In this document: piece by piece, positions 44,180 through 50,491 of the stretch
How positions within the stretch are numbered: the stretch's first letter is position 1
Layout of the letters: each line of letters begins with the position of its first letter
NCBI GenBank assembly: GCA_035758845.1
Contig: DASTVZ010000164.1
Coordinates: 1-64,000, forward strand
Source: JALZOC01 sp035758845
GTDB taxonomy: Bacteria > Acidobacteriota > Vicinamibacteria > Vicinamibacterales > 2-12-FULL-66-21
Direction: 5' to 3'
Length of the DNA: 64,000 nucleotides
Notes under the pieces: generated by a model
What the model was told of the DNA's origin: nothing
Seen by the model: the letters and a program-made list of their open reading frames with translations, nothing else
The model's database searches: none
Position numbers and translations under genes: made by a program

Positions 44180-44611
44180 ATGATGGCGGAAGGCGAAAGC
44201 AACGTAAAGCGATGTGCAGTTCTCGTCGTCAACTGCTCCGGACGCGAAATCGCGCACAGTCAAGCGCTTCAGCGTCGCGGCTTCCACGTGGTCGAGACGG
44301 CCGAATGGCCATCCGACGAGGTAGTCACTCACTACGAGGTGGTGGTCGTCGTTTTGCGCGAGGTGGACATCATTTCCGTGATTGCCGCGCGCATGCGCGC
44401 AAAGCCGAGATTTGGTAACAGAGTCCTCATCGGCGTGACGCGCATGCCGCCATCTGCCGCAGCACGCCGTCTCGCGATCGTCTCAGGATTCGACGACATC
44501 GTTGGCGAATCACACGACTCGCGCATATTGATCGCTCGGATCCTCCAGCAGCTGCGGGCGCGCCCCGAACACCGCTGCCTCGTACCAGAACGCAAGCGAT
44601 CTGCGGCGTGA
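44180..44611 (+). CDS. Degenerate receiver-like (pseudo-receiver) protein
   Basis: 143 residues from ATG 44180 (ATG 44183 is equivalent). Secondary-structure pattern of a CheY-type receiver: RCAVLVVNCSGREIAHSQAL, YEVVVVVLREVDIISVIAAR, RVLIGVTRMPPSAAARRLAI and GFDDIVGESHDSRILIARIL. At the strand-3 position where the phosphorylated Asp should be the sequence is VVVVLREVD, so the acceptor Asp is missing and the early acidic pair is also absent. It cannot be phosphorylated in the usual way and may act as an adaptor. A perfect sigma-54 promoter lies immediately upstream. Confidence 0.65.
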   Translation: MMAEGESNVKRCAVLVVNCSGREIAHSQALQRRGFHVVETAEWPSDEVVTHYEVVVVVLREVDIISVIAARMRAKPRFGNRVLIGVTRMPPSAAARRLAIVSGFDDIVGESHDSRILIARILQQLRARPEHRCLVPERKRSAA

Positions 44612-44640
44612 GCACTCCCGTGTGGGCTTTTTGCCTGATC

Positions 44641-44850
44641 CGTGGAGATCTGTGTTCATCCGTGGCCTAGTTCTCCATGGAGATCCGTGTTCATCCGTGG
44701 CCTAGTTCTCCGTGGAGATCCGTGTTCATCCGTGGCCTAGTTCTCCGTGGAGATCCGTGTTCATCCGTGGCCTAGTTCTCCGTGGAGATCCGTGTTCGTC
44801 CGTGGCCTAGTTCTCCGTGGAGATCCGTGTTCGTCCGTGGCCTACTTCAA
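44641..44850. repeat. 35-bp tandem repeat, six copies
   Basis: Six head-to-tail copies of a 35-base unit (CGTGGAGATCCGTGTTCATC, then CGTGGCCTAGTTCTC). Units at 44641, 44676, 44711, 44746, 44781 and 44816 differ by only a few bases. There are no unique spacers, so it is not a CRISPR. The last copy runs into the 3' end of the minus-strand cytochrome gene, whose stop codon (44842-44844) is made by the repeat's CTA. Confidence 0.92.
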
Positions 44851-45171
44851 GGTCGATAGGTACGCGACCAGGGCGTCGACATCGCCATCCGGTATCGACT
44901 TCTTCTTCATCGGTGGCTTTCGATTCTTCTTGTTCTTCGCCGCCATTCCAACCGGATCGACGATCCACTCTTTCATTTCAGCTGCCGAAAGCTTGCTGCC
45001 GACATCATCGAGCTTGCCTTTCGCGTTGCCCTTGCCCGCGATCGAATGGCACTGCGAACACTTCTGGGCCGCGAACACCTGCATGCCCTTCTGCACTTTG
45101 GCATCCTGGGCTGCCGCCGTGCCGACGCCGATTGTCAACGCAAGTACTGCGGTGGTCGCGATACATCTCAT
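44842..45171 (-). CDS. Monohaem class I cytochrome c
   Basis: 109 residues. Signal peptide (MRCIATTAVLALTIGVGTAA, cleavage near AAAQ), one haem site CSQCH, and a C-terminal helix (DVDALVAYLSTLK) typical of small class I cytochromes. A Lys-rich loop with KNRKPPMKKKSI may hold the axial Met. Periplasmic electron carrier. The start has GGGAGGA seven bases upstream. A good sigma-54 promoter (45213-45228) and the palindrome at 45291-45304 precede it, making it a predicted member of the local sigma-54 regulon. Its stop codon is supplied by the tandem-repeat array. Confidence 0.92.
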   Translation of the reverse strand: MRCIATTAVLALTIGVGTAAAQDAKVQKGMQVFAAQKCSQCHSIAGKGNAKGKLDDVGSKLSAAEMKEWIVDPVGMAAKNKKNRKPPMKKKSIPDGDVDALVAYLSTLK

Positions 45172-45212
45172 AGCTCTGTCCTCCCGATTGATGACTGCAA
45201 TGACCTACGTCT

Positions 45213-45228
45213 GGCAAGCGAGATGCCC
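45213..45228 (-). promoter_or_regulatory. Sigma-54 promoter of cytochrome c
   Basis: On the minus strand GGGCATCTCGCTTGCC matches GGCA and TTGC with correct spacing. Predicted transcript start is about 45202, leaving a 31-base leader with a strong ribosome site. The palindrome at 45291 lies 63 bases upstream. Confidence 0.72.
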
Positions 45229-45290
45229 AGAGGTAGAGGCGCCTATTCGCGCCAAAAACATCATCGCAGTTTTCGGGGCGTTTTTCAGCT

Positions 45291-45304
45291 GCCGGATTTC
45301 CGGC
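45291..45304. promoter_or_regulatory. Palindrome GCCGG-ATTT-CCGGC, predicted activator site
   Basis: Perfect five-base arms in the divergent gap between cytochrome c and the 76-residue protein. It is identical to the site before mtrA at 55926-55939. For the leftward promoter it is at an enhancer-like distance; for the rightward one it ends only seven bases before the -24 element. Confidence 0.7.
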
Positions 45305-45311
45305 GAAACCC

Positions 45312-45327
45312 GGGCATGCGGCTTGCG
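45312..45327 (+). promoter_or_regulatory. Sigma-54 promoter of the 76-residue Cys-rich protein
   Basis: GGGCATGCGGCTTGCG matches GGCA, G7 and TTGC of the consensus. Predicted transcript start about 45338 gives a 24-base leader with AAGGA placed correctly before ATG 45362. Confidence 0.7.
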
Positions 45328-45361
45328 TTGAATGCGGTTCGCCACCACAAAGGACACTGTG

Positions 45362-45592
45362 ATGAGAACAGATCAGAGACTTGGCCGGGTTCCGTGGACC
45401 TGCCTGTGGGGCCGCTTCGCGGAAACGGATCCGCTCCCGTGGCTGACGATGTCACCGCGTTTCGTCTTCTGGACGTGCGCCAGGCCGGGCGCAAAGAAAT
45501 GCCTGACGCGAGACAGTTGCAAGGACTGTGTGCACTGGCGACCGACATCCAGTGTCGCATCGGACACGGACGAACTGCCGATCAGTGCCTGA
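45362..45592 (+). CDS. Small Cys/Trp-rich protein of unknown function
   Basis: 76 residues from ATG 45362, with AAGGA seven or so bases upstream and a sigma-54 promoter at the right distance. The sequence has five Cys: VPWTCLWGRF, FVFWTCARPG, KKCLTRDSCKDCVHW. The C..C..C cluster could bind a metal or an Fe-S cluster. No signal peptide or membrane segment. I do not recognise the family. It overlaps the 3' end of the convergent 64-residue gene by 11 bases. The combination of promoter and ribosome site is the main support that it is real. Confidence 0.65.
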   Translation: MRTDQRLGRVPWTCLWGRFAETDPLPWLTMSPRFVFWTCARPGAKKCLTRDSCKDCVHWRPTSSVASDTDELPISA

Positions 45593-45776
45593 CGCTCCGC
45601 CATCGAAACAGTTTGAAGCTGTCCCCGCCCTCGGGCTGTTGCGCGAGACGGACGTCAACCTCTTCCCACTCGTCCTCGAGGCCAACAATGGCGTTGGCAG
45701 CAGCGGCGACATTTTCGCGCGGCGCCTCGGGGAACCGCTTGCTCAATACGGCGAGTACCTTCTCACGGTCAATCAT
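45582..45776 (-). CDS. Small conserved-looking acidic protein
   Basis: 64 residues; the ATG has AGGAG six bases upstream. Sequence begins MIDREKVLAVLSKRFPEAP and continues ENVAAAANAIVGLEDEWEEV. This gives two predicted helices and a short basic end (LFRWRSVRH). No Cys, signal or membrane segment. A very good sigma-54 promoter (45801-45816) sits just upstream, so expression with the respiratory genes is predicted. The role is unknown; size and acidity would fit an assembly factor or small regulator, but that is speculation. Confidence 0.68.
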   Translation of the reverse strand: MIDREKVLAVLSKRFPEAPRENVAAAANAIVGLEDEWEEVDVRLAQQPEGGDSFKLFRWRSVRH

Positions 45777-45800
45777 GCGGCGCTCCTATGCGCGTCTCGT

Positions 45801-45816
45801 CGCAACGGGAATGCCA
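45801..45816 (-). promoter_or_regulatory. Sigma-54 promoter of the 64-residue protein
   Basis: Minus-strand TGGCATTCCCGTTGCG matches TGGCA and TTGC. The start of transcription (about 45790) leaves a 14-base leader that just contains AGGAG. The imperfect palindrome at 45921 lies 105 bases upstream. Confidence 0.72.
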
Positions 45817-45920
45817 GTCCCTCGCATGTACGTGGCACGAACAAGCAGACAGGATTGAACGAAAAAAGAACGGAAATGCGAGGCGTCGTGGGTTGGCGCA
45901 GCCGGCGTCTCGCGCCGGCT

Positions 45921-45934
45921 GCCGGAAACCCGTC
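45921..45934. promoter_or_regulatory. Imperfect palindrome GCCGG-AAAC-CCGTC, predicted activator site
   Basis: One mismatch from the GCCGG-N4-CCGGC consensus; the same CGTC ending occurs at 50163-50176. Located upstream of the 64-residue gene. An adjacent GCCGGCG...CGCCGGC hairpin spans 45901-45919. Confidence 0.5.
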
Positions 45935-45942
45935 GTGTGGGA

Positions 45943-46137
45943 TCAACCTTCCTGGCGATCGATGTGCTTGCCCGAGGACACGCGATCGGACCACGCGAGC
46001 CAGTCATCACCAAACAGCTCGTTCGGATGCGGCGTTCGAATGGTGCCGTTGCCGCAGGCCAGCTCCGCGGCCGGGCAATACTTGTCGCACCCCCAGCAGA
46101 TGCGCTCGGGATGTCGCGGGTTGAGCGGAACGGCCAT
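45943..46137 (-). CDS. DUF3079 protein
   Basis: 64 residues starting one base after the stop of the upstream gene. The sequence MAVPLNPRHPERICWGCDKY, CPAAELACGNGTIRT, HPNELFGDDWLAW is the DUF3079 signature. Three or four Cys (CWGCDKYCP, LACGN) look like metal or cluster ligands. The family has no established function. Here it directly follows the Fe-S repair gene ric, which suggests a part in handling iron, Fe-S clusters or nitrosative stress. Cytosolic; no signal peptide. Confidence 0.85.
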   Translation of the reverse strand: MAVPLNPRHPERICWGCDKYCPAAELACGNGTIRTPHPNELFGDDWLAWSDRVSSGKHIDRQEG

Positions 46138-46138
46138 C

Positions 46139-46861
46139 TCACCAGCTCTCAGATTCAAGTCGCAGTGCTCGCGGAAACAGGATGTTGTTTTCGAGATGCA
46201 CGTGCTCGTGCAGGTCGCGTTCGAAGGCCTCGAGTTCCTGAAGGCACACGCGATACGTTGTGCACGCATCCGCCGGTATGGCGTAGCCTGAGGTCAGCTC
46301 GCGGATTCGGGCCATTGCGTCACCAGCCGACTCGTGCTCCGCTTCCATCATGCGGATTGGGTTGCGAACAGTTCCGAAGGGACTCGCGGGCGCCCCATGA
46401 CCCGCGACAGAGGCTTGCTCGAGGGCGGCGATGTAGGGAAAGAGAATGTGCTCCTCTTTCGCCATATGAGATGTCATTTCTTCCGCAACGAGGCCGAACA
46501 GACGTGCCACCTCACGTAGCTCGGGGTGCGACTCTCCGTGCACCCTCGCAACCTTCTGCGTGTGCGTAAGCAGCACTGGTATCGTTCGTCGCACGAACGC
46601 GTGATGGTTCACCTCGATATAGGTCACCAGTGTCCCCAGGTCCCAGGAATTGAAGCGTGGACCGGCCGATCCAGGCGCCGCAGTGATCTCGGCCACCTCA
46701 CGCATCACCCGTTCGAGATCAACCCCGCGGCTCCTGCAGGCCTCCTCGATCGATCGATTCCCTTTGCAGCAGAAATCGATCCCGTGCCGCTGGAACACCT
46801 CTGCGGTCCGAAAGTCACTGGCAACGATTTCGCGAACTGTCATGTCTTCTGTGGCGGTCAT
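46139..46861 (-). CDS. ric: Iron-sulfur cluster repair di-iron protein (Ric/YtfE/ScdA)
   Basis: 240 residues, complete for the family. The N-terminal ScdA domain has the DFCCKGNRSIEEAC signature (GIDFCCKGN). The hemerythrin-like domain carries VNHHAFVRR, MAKEEHILFPYI, MEAEHESAGDA and HEHVHLENNILFPRAL, the His/Glu ligands of the di-iron centre. It repairs nitrosylated or oxidised Fe-S clusters and is usually induced by NO. It is divergent from a Crp/Fnr regulator across 84 bases and is followed at once by the DUF3079 gene. No clear FNR-type box was seen between them. Confidence 0.95.
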   Translation of the reverse strand: MTATEDMTVREIVASDFRTAEVFQRHGIDFCCKGNRSIEEACRSRGVDLERVMREVAEITAAPGSAGPRFNSWDLGTLVTYIEVNHHAFVRRTIPVLLTHTQKVARVHGESHPELREVARLFGLVAEEMTSHMAKEEHILFPYIAALEQASVAGHGAPASPFGTVRNPIRMMEAEHESAGDAMARIRELTSGYAIPADACTTYRVCLQELEAFERDLHEHVHLENNILFPRALRLESESW

Positions 46862-46945
46862 TGGTCTCGCCTCCAGAATCAGAATAGCGATACGCTCGCC
46901 CGACCGGTATGACGCCGATCATGTCCCGGGCTACACTGGCTCCCC

Positions 46946-47632
46946 ATGCCTGAAATCGAAGAGCTGCTTCGCACGACGCCGATTTTCAGCCGACTTTCGC
47001 CAGACGACCGGAGGAAGATCGCCGACGTCGCGACGGTCAAGCACTTCAGCCGCGGCGACATCATTTTCGAGCAGGACACTCCGTCCAATGCCCTTTACGC
47101 GATCGCGTCGGGACGGGTGAAGATCTTCAAGATGATGCCGAGCGGCAAGGACGTCATTCTGGAGGTGTTTGGACCCGGCGATCCGCTTGGCGCGGTCGCG
47201 GTCTATATCGGCCGTCCGTTCCCCGCGAGTGCCGCCGCACTCGAGGACACGATTTGCGTGCTGATTCCCCGCGACGATTTTTTTCGGCTGCTGGAGCAGC
47301 ACCCAACACTGGTGCGCGGGCTCCTGCTGGGGATGACGACGCGCCTGGTCGAGCTCACGAACCGTCTTGCCGAGCTCACCGGCGGTCGCCTCGAAGCGCG
47401 GTTTGCGCGGCTCTTCGTCAAGCTCGCCGATCAGATGGGGCGATCCGAGCGCGGCGGTACGTTCATTCCTCTTGCGCTGTCGAGACAAGAGCTGGCGGAC
47501 ATGACGGGGACGACCATAGAAACATGCATTCGAATCATGAGCCGCTGGGGCAAGGAAGGGATCGTCCGGACGGAGAAAGATGGTTTCGTCATCGTCTCGC
47601 GCCGCGAGCTGGACGGGATTGCGAGTGAATGA
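46946..47632 (+). CDS. Crp/Fnr-family transcriptional regulator
   Basis: 228 residues. Cyclic-nucleotide-type sensor domain (IFSRLSPDDRRKIADVATVK, IIFEQDTPSNALYAIASGRV), long dimer helix (GLLLGMTTRLVELTNRLAEL) and winged helix-turn-helix (LSRQELADMTGTTIETCIRI, MSRWGKEGIVR). The recognition helix with E-T-C-I-R resembles FNR/DNR types. The N-terminal Cys cluster of FNR is absent, so it is not an O2-labile Fe-S sensor; haem-based NO sensing (DNR-like) or another ligand is possible. Its position divergent from ric suggests it controls ric and the nitrosative response. The NrfD-like gene converges eight bases away. Confidence 0.92.
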   Translation: MPEIEELLRTTPIFSRLSPDDRRKIADVATVKHFSRGDIIFEQDTPSNALYAIASGRVKIFKMMPSGKDVILEVFGPGDPLGAVAVYIGRPFPASAAALEDTICVLIPRDDFFRLLEQHPTLVRGLLLGMTTRLVELTNRLAELTGGRLEARFARLFVKLADQMGRSERGGTFIPLALSRQELADMTGTTIETCIRIMSRWGKEGIVRTEKDGFVIVSRRELDGIASE

Positions 47633-47640
47633 TCAACAGG

Positions 47641-48807
47641 TCAGGAGTGCGTCGCCTCCGACGAGGTCCAGGGCGGCAACAACTTCACAAGCACCGTGAG
47701 AATCCCAAGTGGCAGAAGAAGCACGAGAACCGCCGGCAGCAGCCCTTCCCGTGTGGCAAACCCCATCTTGTAGGAGGTGTAGCCGAGAAAACTCTTTGAA
47801 AACAGCTGGCCGCCAATGACGATATTCCAGCGCATCGCGAAGATGCCGATGAGCGTCAACACACCCGCGGCCACGTAAAGGCGGATCCGGAACCTGTCTC
47901 GAAGCCGAACGACCTGCGTCACCGCTAACACGAGGAGCGGCACGAGCGTCCCAAGCACGATCTGGAACACGATCTGGGATGTGAACAGACGCGTCTTCAC
48001 CATGAAGTCCAGCGCACGAAACGACTCGTCAGCTTCGTAGATGCGATGAATGAGATCGATCATCTCGAGGGCGAAATCGACGAGGAAGGCGTAAAACAGG
48101 TATTTCGCAATTGTGTCCACGCAGACGATGTCGAGCGGCGCGCGCCGAATCCATGACGTGACGACATACAACAGCAGCACTAGCGCAATGCCCGAGACAA
48201 TCGCGGAGAACAGGAACACGATCGGCATCATTGGCGTGGACCACCACGGATTCGCCTTGATCGAACCAAAGATGAAGCCGACGTAGCCGTGCAGCAGGAA
48301 GGCGGACGGAATTCCGATAATGGTCACGATGCGTCCGACGCGATCATCAATGCGTAGCGAGGCCGGACTGATGTTGTCCGAACCCAGCGTGACGGTGCGA
48401 TAGAACAGTCGTTTCAGGCCGGTGCTACTGCGAGCAGCGAGCACCAGCTCACGCCGGTACTCCAGCCAGATCTCAACCACCAGGACGACCATCAAATACC
48501 ACAGGTATACGAACCCGAACATCGCCATCGCCGATGTCGTGTGCGGCGTAAACATCATCTCGAACGATCGTTCCGGATGTCCGAGATGCATCTGCAGCGG
48601 GAGCGGTGCGACGAGGAGGAACGCGAGTGCGGTGAGCAGCGCGAGACGGTAGGTCGGCTTCACAGCCTGGACGTTGAAGACCCGCTCCAGCGACGCGAGA
48701 ATGAACGCGCCCGCCACGAGCCCGGTGATGAACGGGTAGAGCACAATCAGAACACTCCACTGCAGCTCCACCTCGTTCGGATACATGAATCCGTCGACGC
48801 CCGGCAT
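47641..48807 (-). CDS. NrfD/PsrC-like membrane quinol-interacting subunit
   Basis: 388 residues; ATG 48807 has AGGGAGGATT upstream. Eight or more transmembrane helices, beginning LQWSVLIVLYPFITGLVAGA and including LALLTALAFLLVAPLPLQMH. HLGHPERSFEMMFTPHTTSA and FLLHGYVGFIFGSIKANPWW are stretches characteristic of NrfD. In such modules NrfD exchanges electrons between the quinone pool and an FeS subunit. It is the third gene after a tetrahaem cytochrome and an FeS protein, with an 11-base gap. The sense of electron flow is not known; towards the MtrAB conduit downstream of the same predicted regulator is plausible. Confidence 0.92.
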   Translation of the reverse strand: MPGVDGFMYPNEVELQWSVLIVLYPFITGLVAGAFILASLERVFNVQAVKPTYRLALLTALAFLLVAPLPLQMHLGHPERSFEMMFTPHTTSAMAMFGFVYLWYLMVVLVVEIWLEYRRELVLAARSSTGLKRLFYRTVTLGSDNISPASLRIDDRVGRIVTIIGIPSAFLLHGYVGFIFGSIKANPWWSTPMMPIVFLFSAIVSGIALVLLLYVVTSWIRRAPLDIVCVDTIAKYLFYAFLVDFALEMIDLIHRIYEADESFRALDFMVKTRLFTSQIVFQIVLGTLVPLLVLAVTQVVRLRDRFRIRLYVAAGVLTLIGIFAMRWNIVIGGQLFSKSFLGYTSYKMGFATREGLLPAVLVLLLPLGILTVLVKLLPPWTSSEATHS

Positions 48808-48818
48808 AGCAATCCTCC

Positions 48819-49580
48819 CTATCGCACTGCGCCGTCCAGCCCGTTGTAGTACACCTTGGCCCCGGTCGCCATCTGTGGCTTCAAGATCTGGATCTTGTGC
48901 GTGCGCAGGTATTCGTGCGCGGGATCCTTGGGGTTCTTCAGGTCCGCAATTTGCCGCGCGCCGGTCGGACAAACCTCGACGCAGGCCGGCACCATGCCTT
49001 TCGTCAAACGGTGATAACAGAGCGTGCATTTATCAGCCGTGTGCGATCGTGGATCGAGGTAGCGGCACCCATAGGGACACGCTTGCACGCAGTAGCGGCA
49101 TCCGACGCAATAGTCCTTGTCGATGAGGACGACGCCATCGTTGGTTCTGAACGTCGCGCCGACCGGACACACCTGCGTGCACGGTGAATCCGTGCAGTGA
49201 TTGCACAGCTTGGGCACGAAGAACGTCTTGCCATCACCGTCGGCGTACTTCTCGCTGAAGCCGTTGATGCCACCGTCGGGCGAATCCACGATCGGATGTT
49301 CGGGATCGCTCATGTTGATGTGATATCGCTCGACCCACGTTCGGAAGTACATCGGCTCGTCCAGGACATCGTTCTCGGTCTTGCAGGCGCGCACGCAGTG
49401 GCCACCACCGATGCATTTCTCGATGTCGATCAACATCGCCCACCAGTGATCGGCGACGTTGTAAGACGCGGCGGCTTCCGGCGCACCAGCGACGATGTGC
49501 TCCAGCGCGGAGGCGGTCACCGATGTCATGACCAGGAGTTTCGTGCCGACCATCAGAAACTCTCTTCGTGTCGTCTCCAT
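48819..49580 (-). CDS. Tat-exported 4Fe-4S ferredoxin subunit (NrfC/PsrB-like)
   Basis: 253 residues from ATG 49580. Twin-Arg leader TTRREFLMVGTKLLVM indicates Tat export. Cys motifs for about four [4Fe-4S] clusters: CIGGGHCVRACKTEND, CNHCTDSPCTQVCPVG, CVGCRYCVQACPYGCRY and CTLCYH...CVEVCPTGA. It carries electrons between the NrfD-like membrane protein and the periplasmic tetrahaem cytochrome encoded either side. Two bases separate it from the cytochrome stop. No molybdopterin catalytic subunit lies nearby, so the module looks like an electron-transfer relay, not a complete reductase. Confidence 0.93.
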   Translation of the reverse strand: METTRREFLMVGTKLLVMTSVTASALEHIVAGAPEAAASYNVADHWWAMLIDIEKCIGGGHCVRACKTENDVLDEPMYFRTWVERYHINMSDPEHPIVDSPDGGINGFSEKYADGDGKTFFVPKLCNHCTDSPCTQVCPVGATFRTNDGVVLIDKDYCVGCRYCVQACPYGCRYLDPRSHTADKCTLCYHRLTKGMVPACVEVCPTGARQIADLKNPKDPAHEYLRTHKIQILKPQMATGAKVYYNGLDGAVR

Positions 49581-49582
49581 GA

Positions 49583-50050
49583 CTACGGCTCCTGGTCCAT
49601 GCGCGGGTCGTGTGCTTTGTGGCAGGGCACACAGCTGTCTTCGTCGGAGTGATCCTTGGCGACGACAGTCGGCTGGTGTGAAGGTTTGCCGGTGTTGGCG
49701 GCATGACAGCGAAGGCACAGCGTCTGTGCGTCCACCTTCGGCACCGCTACCTCGGGATCGTCGGCATGTTTCAGCAGCGCGCCGTGGCAGGTCTCGCAGG
49801 CGATGACTTTGTGTTTCGATGGTGCCGCTTCGTTGACCTCGTCCTCGTGACATTCAGTGCAACGGACACGCCCGGCATACACCATCGGCTTCGCAGCGAC
49901 ATCTGTGATCGCACCGGCGCGGTAGTGGCCGTACTTGCCGAAGTCGTCAGGCACGAACTCAGCGCGAGCGACAGCGAAGAACAGGAGGCCAGCAGCGAAG
50001 AGTGCCGCCAGCCTGATCAGATGCTCGACGTCCTTTAGTGGCCCCCTCAT
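49583..50050 (-). CDS. Tetrahaem cytochrome c
   Basis: 155 residues with AAGGAG seven bases before the ATG. An uncleaved-anchor-like or signal segment (LIRLAALFAAGLLFFAVARA) is followed by four CXXCH sites: CTECH, CETCH, CLRCH and CVPCH, with extra His for bis-His ligation. Periplasmic. It is the first gene of the cytochrome-FeS-NrfD operon, predicted to be sigma-54 controlled through 50085-50100 and the palindrome at 50137. It may link the quinone pool to periplasmic acceptors, for example the decahaem MtrA-like protein. Confidence 0.92.
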   Translation of the reverse strand: MRGPLKDVEHLIRLAALFAAGLLFFAVARAEFVPDDFGKYGHYRAGAITDVAAKPMVYAGRVRCTECHEDEVNEAAPSKHKVIACETCHGALLKHADDPEVAVPKVDAQTLCLRCHAANTGKPSHQPTVVAKDHSDEDSCVPCHKAHDPRMDQEP

Positions 50051-50084
50051 CTACCGGCTCCTTCGATACATCGCACCGGACCGG

Positions 50085-50100
50085 TGCAAAGGGCAGTCCC
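50085..50100 (-). promoter_or_regulatory. Probable sigma-54 promoter of the tetrahaem operon
   Basis: Minus-strand GGGACTGCCCTTTGCA keeps the invariant GG and GC and a perfect TTGCA, but its -24 half is weaker (GGGAC). The start of transcription is about 50074, a 24-base leader with AAGGAG well placed. Confidence 0.55.
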
Positions 50101-50136
50101 TGGCCGTTTTTGCGCTATATCCGGGCGTTTCGGTCA

Positions 50137-50150
50137 GCCGGGAATCCGGC
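50137..50150. promoter_or_regulatory. Palindrome GCCGG-GAAT-CCGGC, predicted activator site
   Basis: Perfect arms, 37 bases upstream of the -24 element of the tetrahaem operon. A degenerate second site (GCCGGGAAATCGTC, 50163-50176) lies 26 bases further up, as expected if two dimers bind side by side. Confidence 0.68.
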
Positions 50151-50174
50151 AGGCGTCGCCCTGCCGGGAAATCG

Positions 50175-50405
50175 TCAGGCCCGATCGATCAAGATTGCAC
50201 GCGCCACGGCCCGCTCGACGGCAATCTCCGTCTGATCGCATTCAAACACGATCCCCGGGAACGTCTGCAGAACCGTAATCGACGCCCCCGGCGTCACGCC
50301 GAGCGCCGCGAGACGATCGGCGCGTCCGGTGAGGTCGCGCGTAATCCGCGAGACCCGGCCGCGGGCTCCTGGAGGCATGTGGGCGAGTGGAATTGGCGTT
50401 TGCAT
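50175..50405 (-). CDS. feoA: Ferrous iron transport protein A
   Basis: 76 residues, standard FeoA size, with an SH3-like fold: PIPLAHMPPGARGRVSRITR, LAALGVTPGASITVLQTFPG, VFECDQTEIAVERAVARAIL. FeoA is a small cytosolic partner required for Fe(II) uptake by FeoB. It lies downstream of feoB on the same strand, the reverse of the usual feoAB order, with 86 bases between them that carry two hairpins. Iron supply would suit the cytochrome-rich surroundings. Confidence 0.93.
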   Translation of the reverse strand: MQTPIPLAHMPPGARGRVSRITRDLTGRADRLAALGVTPGASITVLQTFPGIVFECDQTEIAVERAVARAILIDRA

Positions 50406-50417
50406 TGTTGGTCGTCG

Positions 50418-50488
50418 GCAGGGTCTGAAGACCCTGCCCTACACGTCTCCGTGGGCCTCAGATGTAGGGCGCGGTCTTGAGACCGCGC
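50418..50488. repeat. Pair of REP-like inverted repeats between feoB and feoA
   Basis: Two perfect palindromes: GCAGGGTCTG-AAGACCCTGC region (50418-50437, arms GCAGGGTCT/AGACCCTGC) and 50467-50488 (arms GGCGCGGTCT/AGACCGCGCC). Each is flanked by a GTAGGG or CCCTAC element. They may reduce readthrough from feoB into feoA or be dispersed REP-type units. Confidence 0.75.
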
Positions 50489-50491
50489 CGA

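Noticed and set aside
44641..44850. CRISPR array
   Set aside because: Repeats are directly adjacent without unique spacers, and no cas genes are near.
45831..45846. TGGCACGAACAAGCAG as a plus-strand sigma-54 promoter
   Set aside because: The -24 half is perfect but the -12 half lacks TTGC and its GC is one base out of register; no gene follows on that strand.
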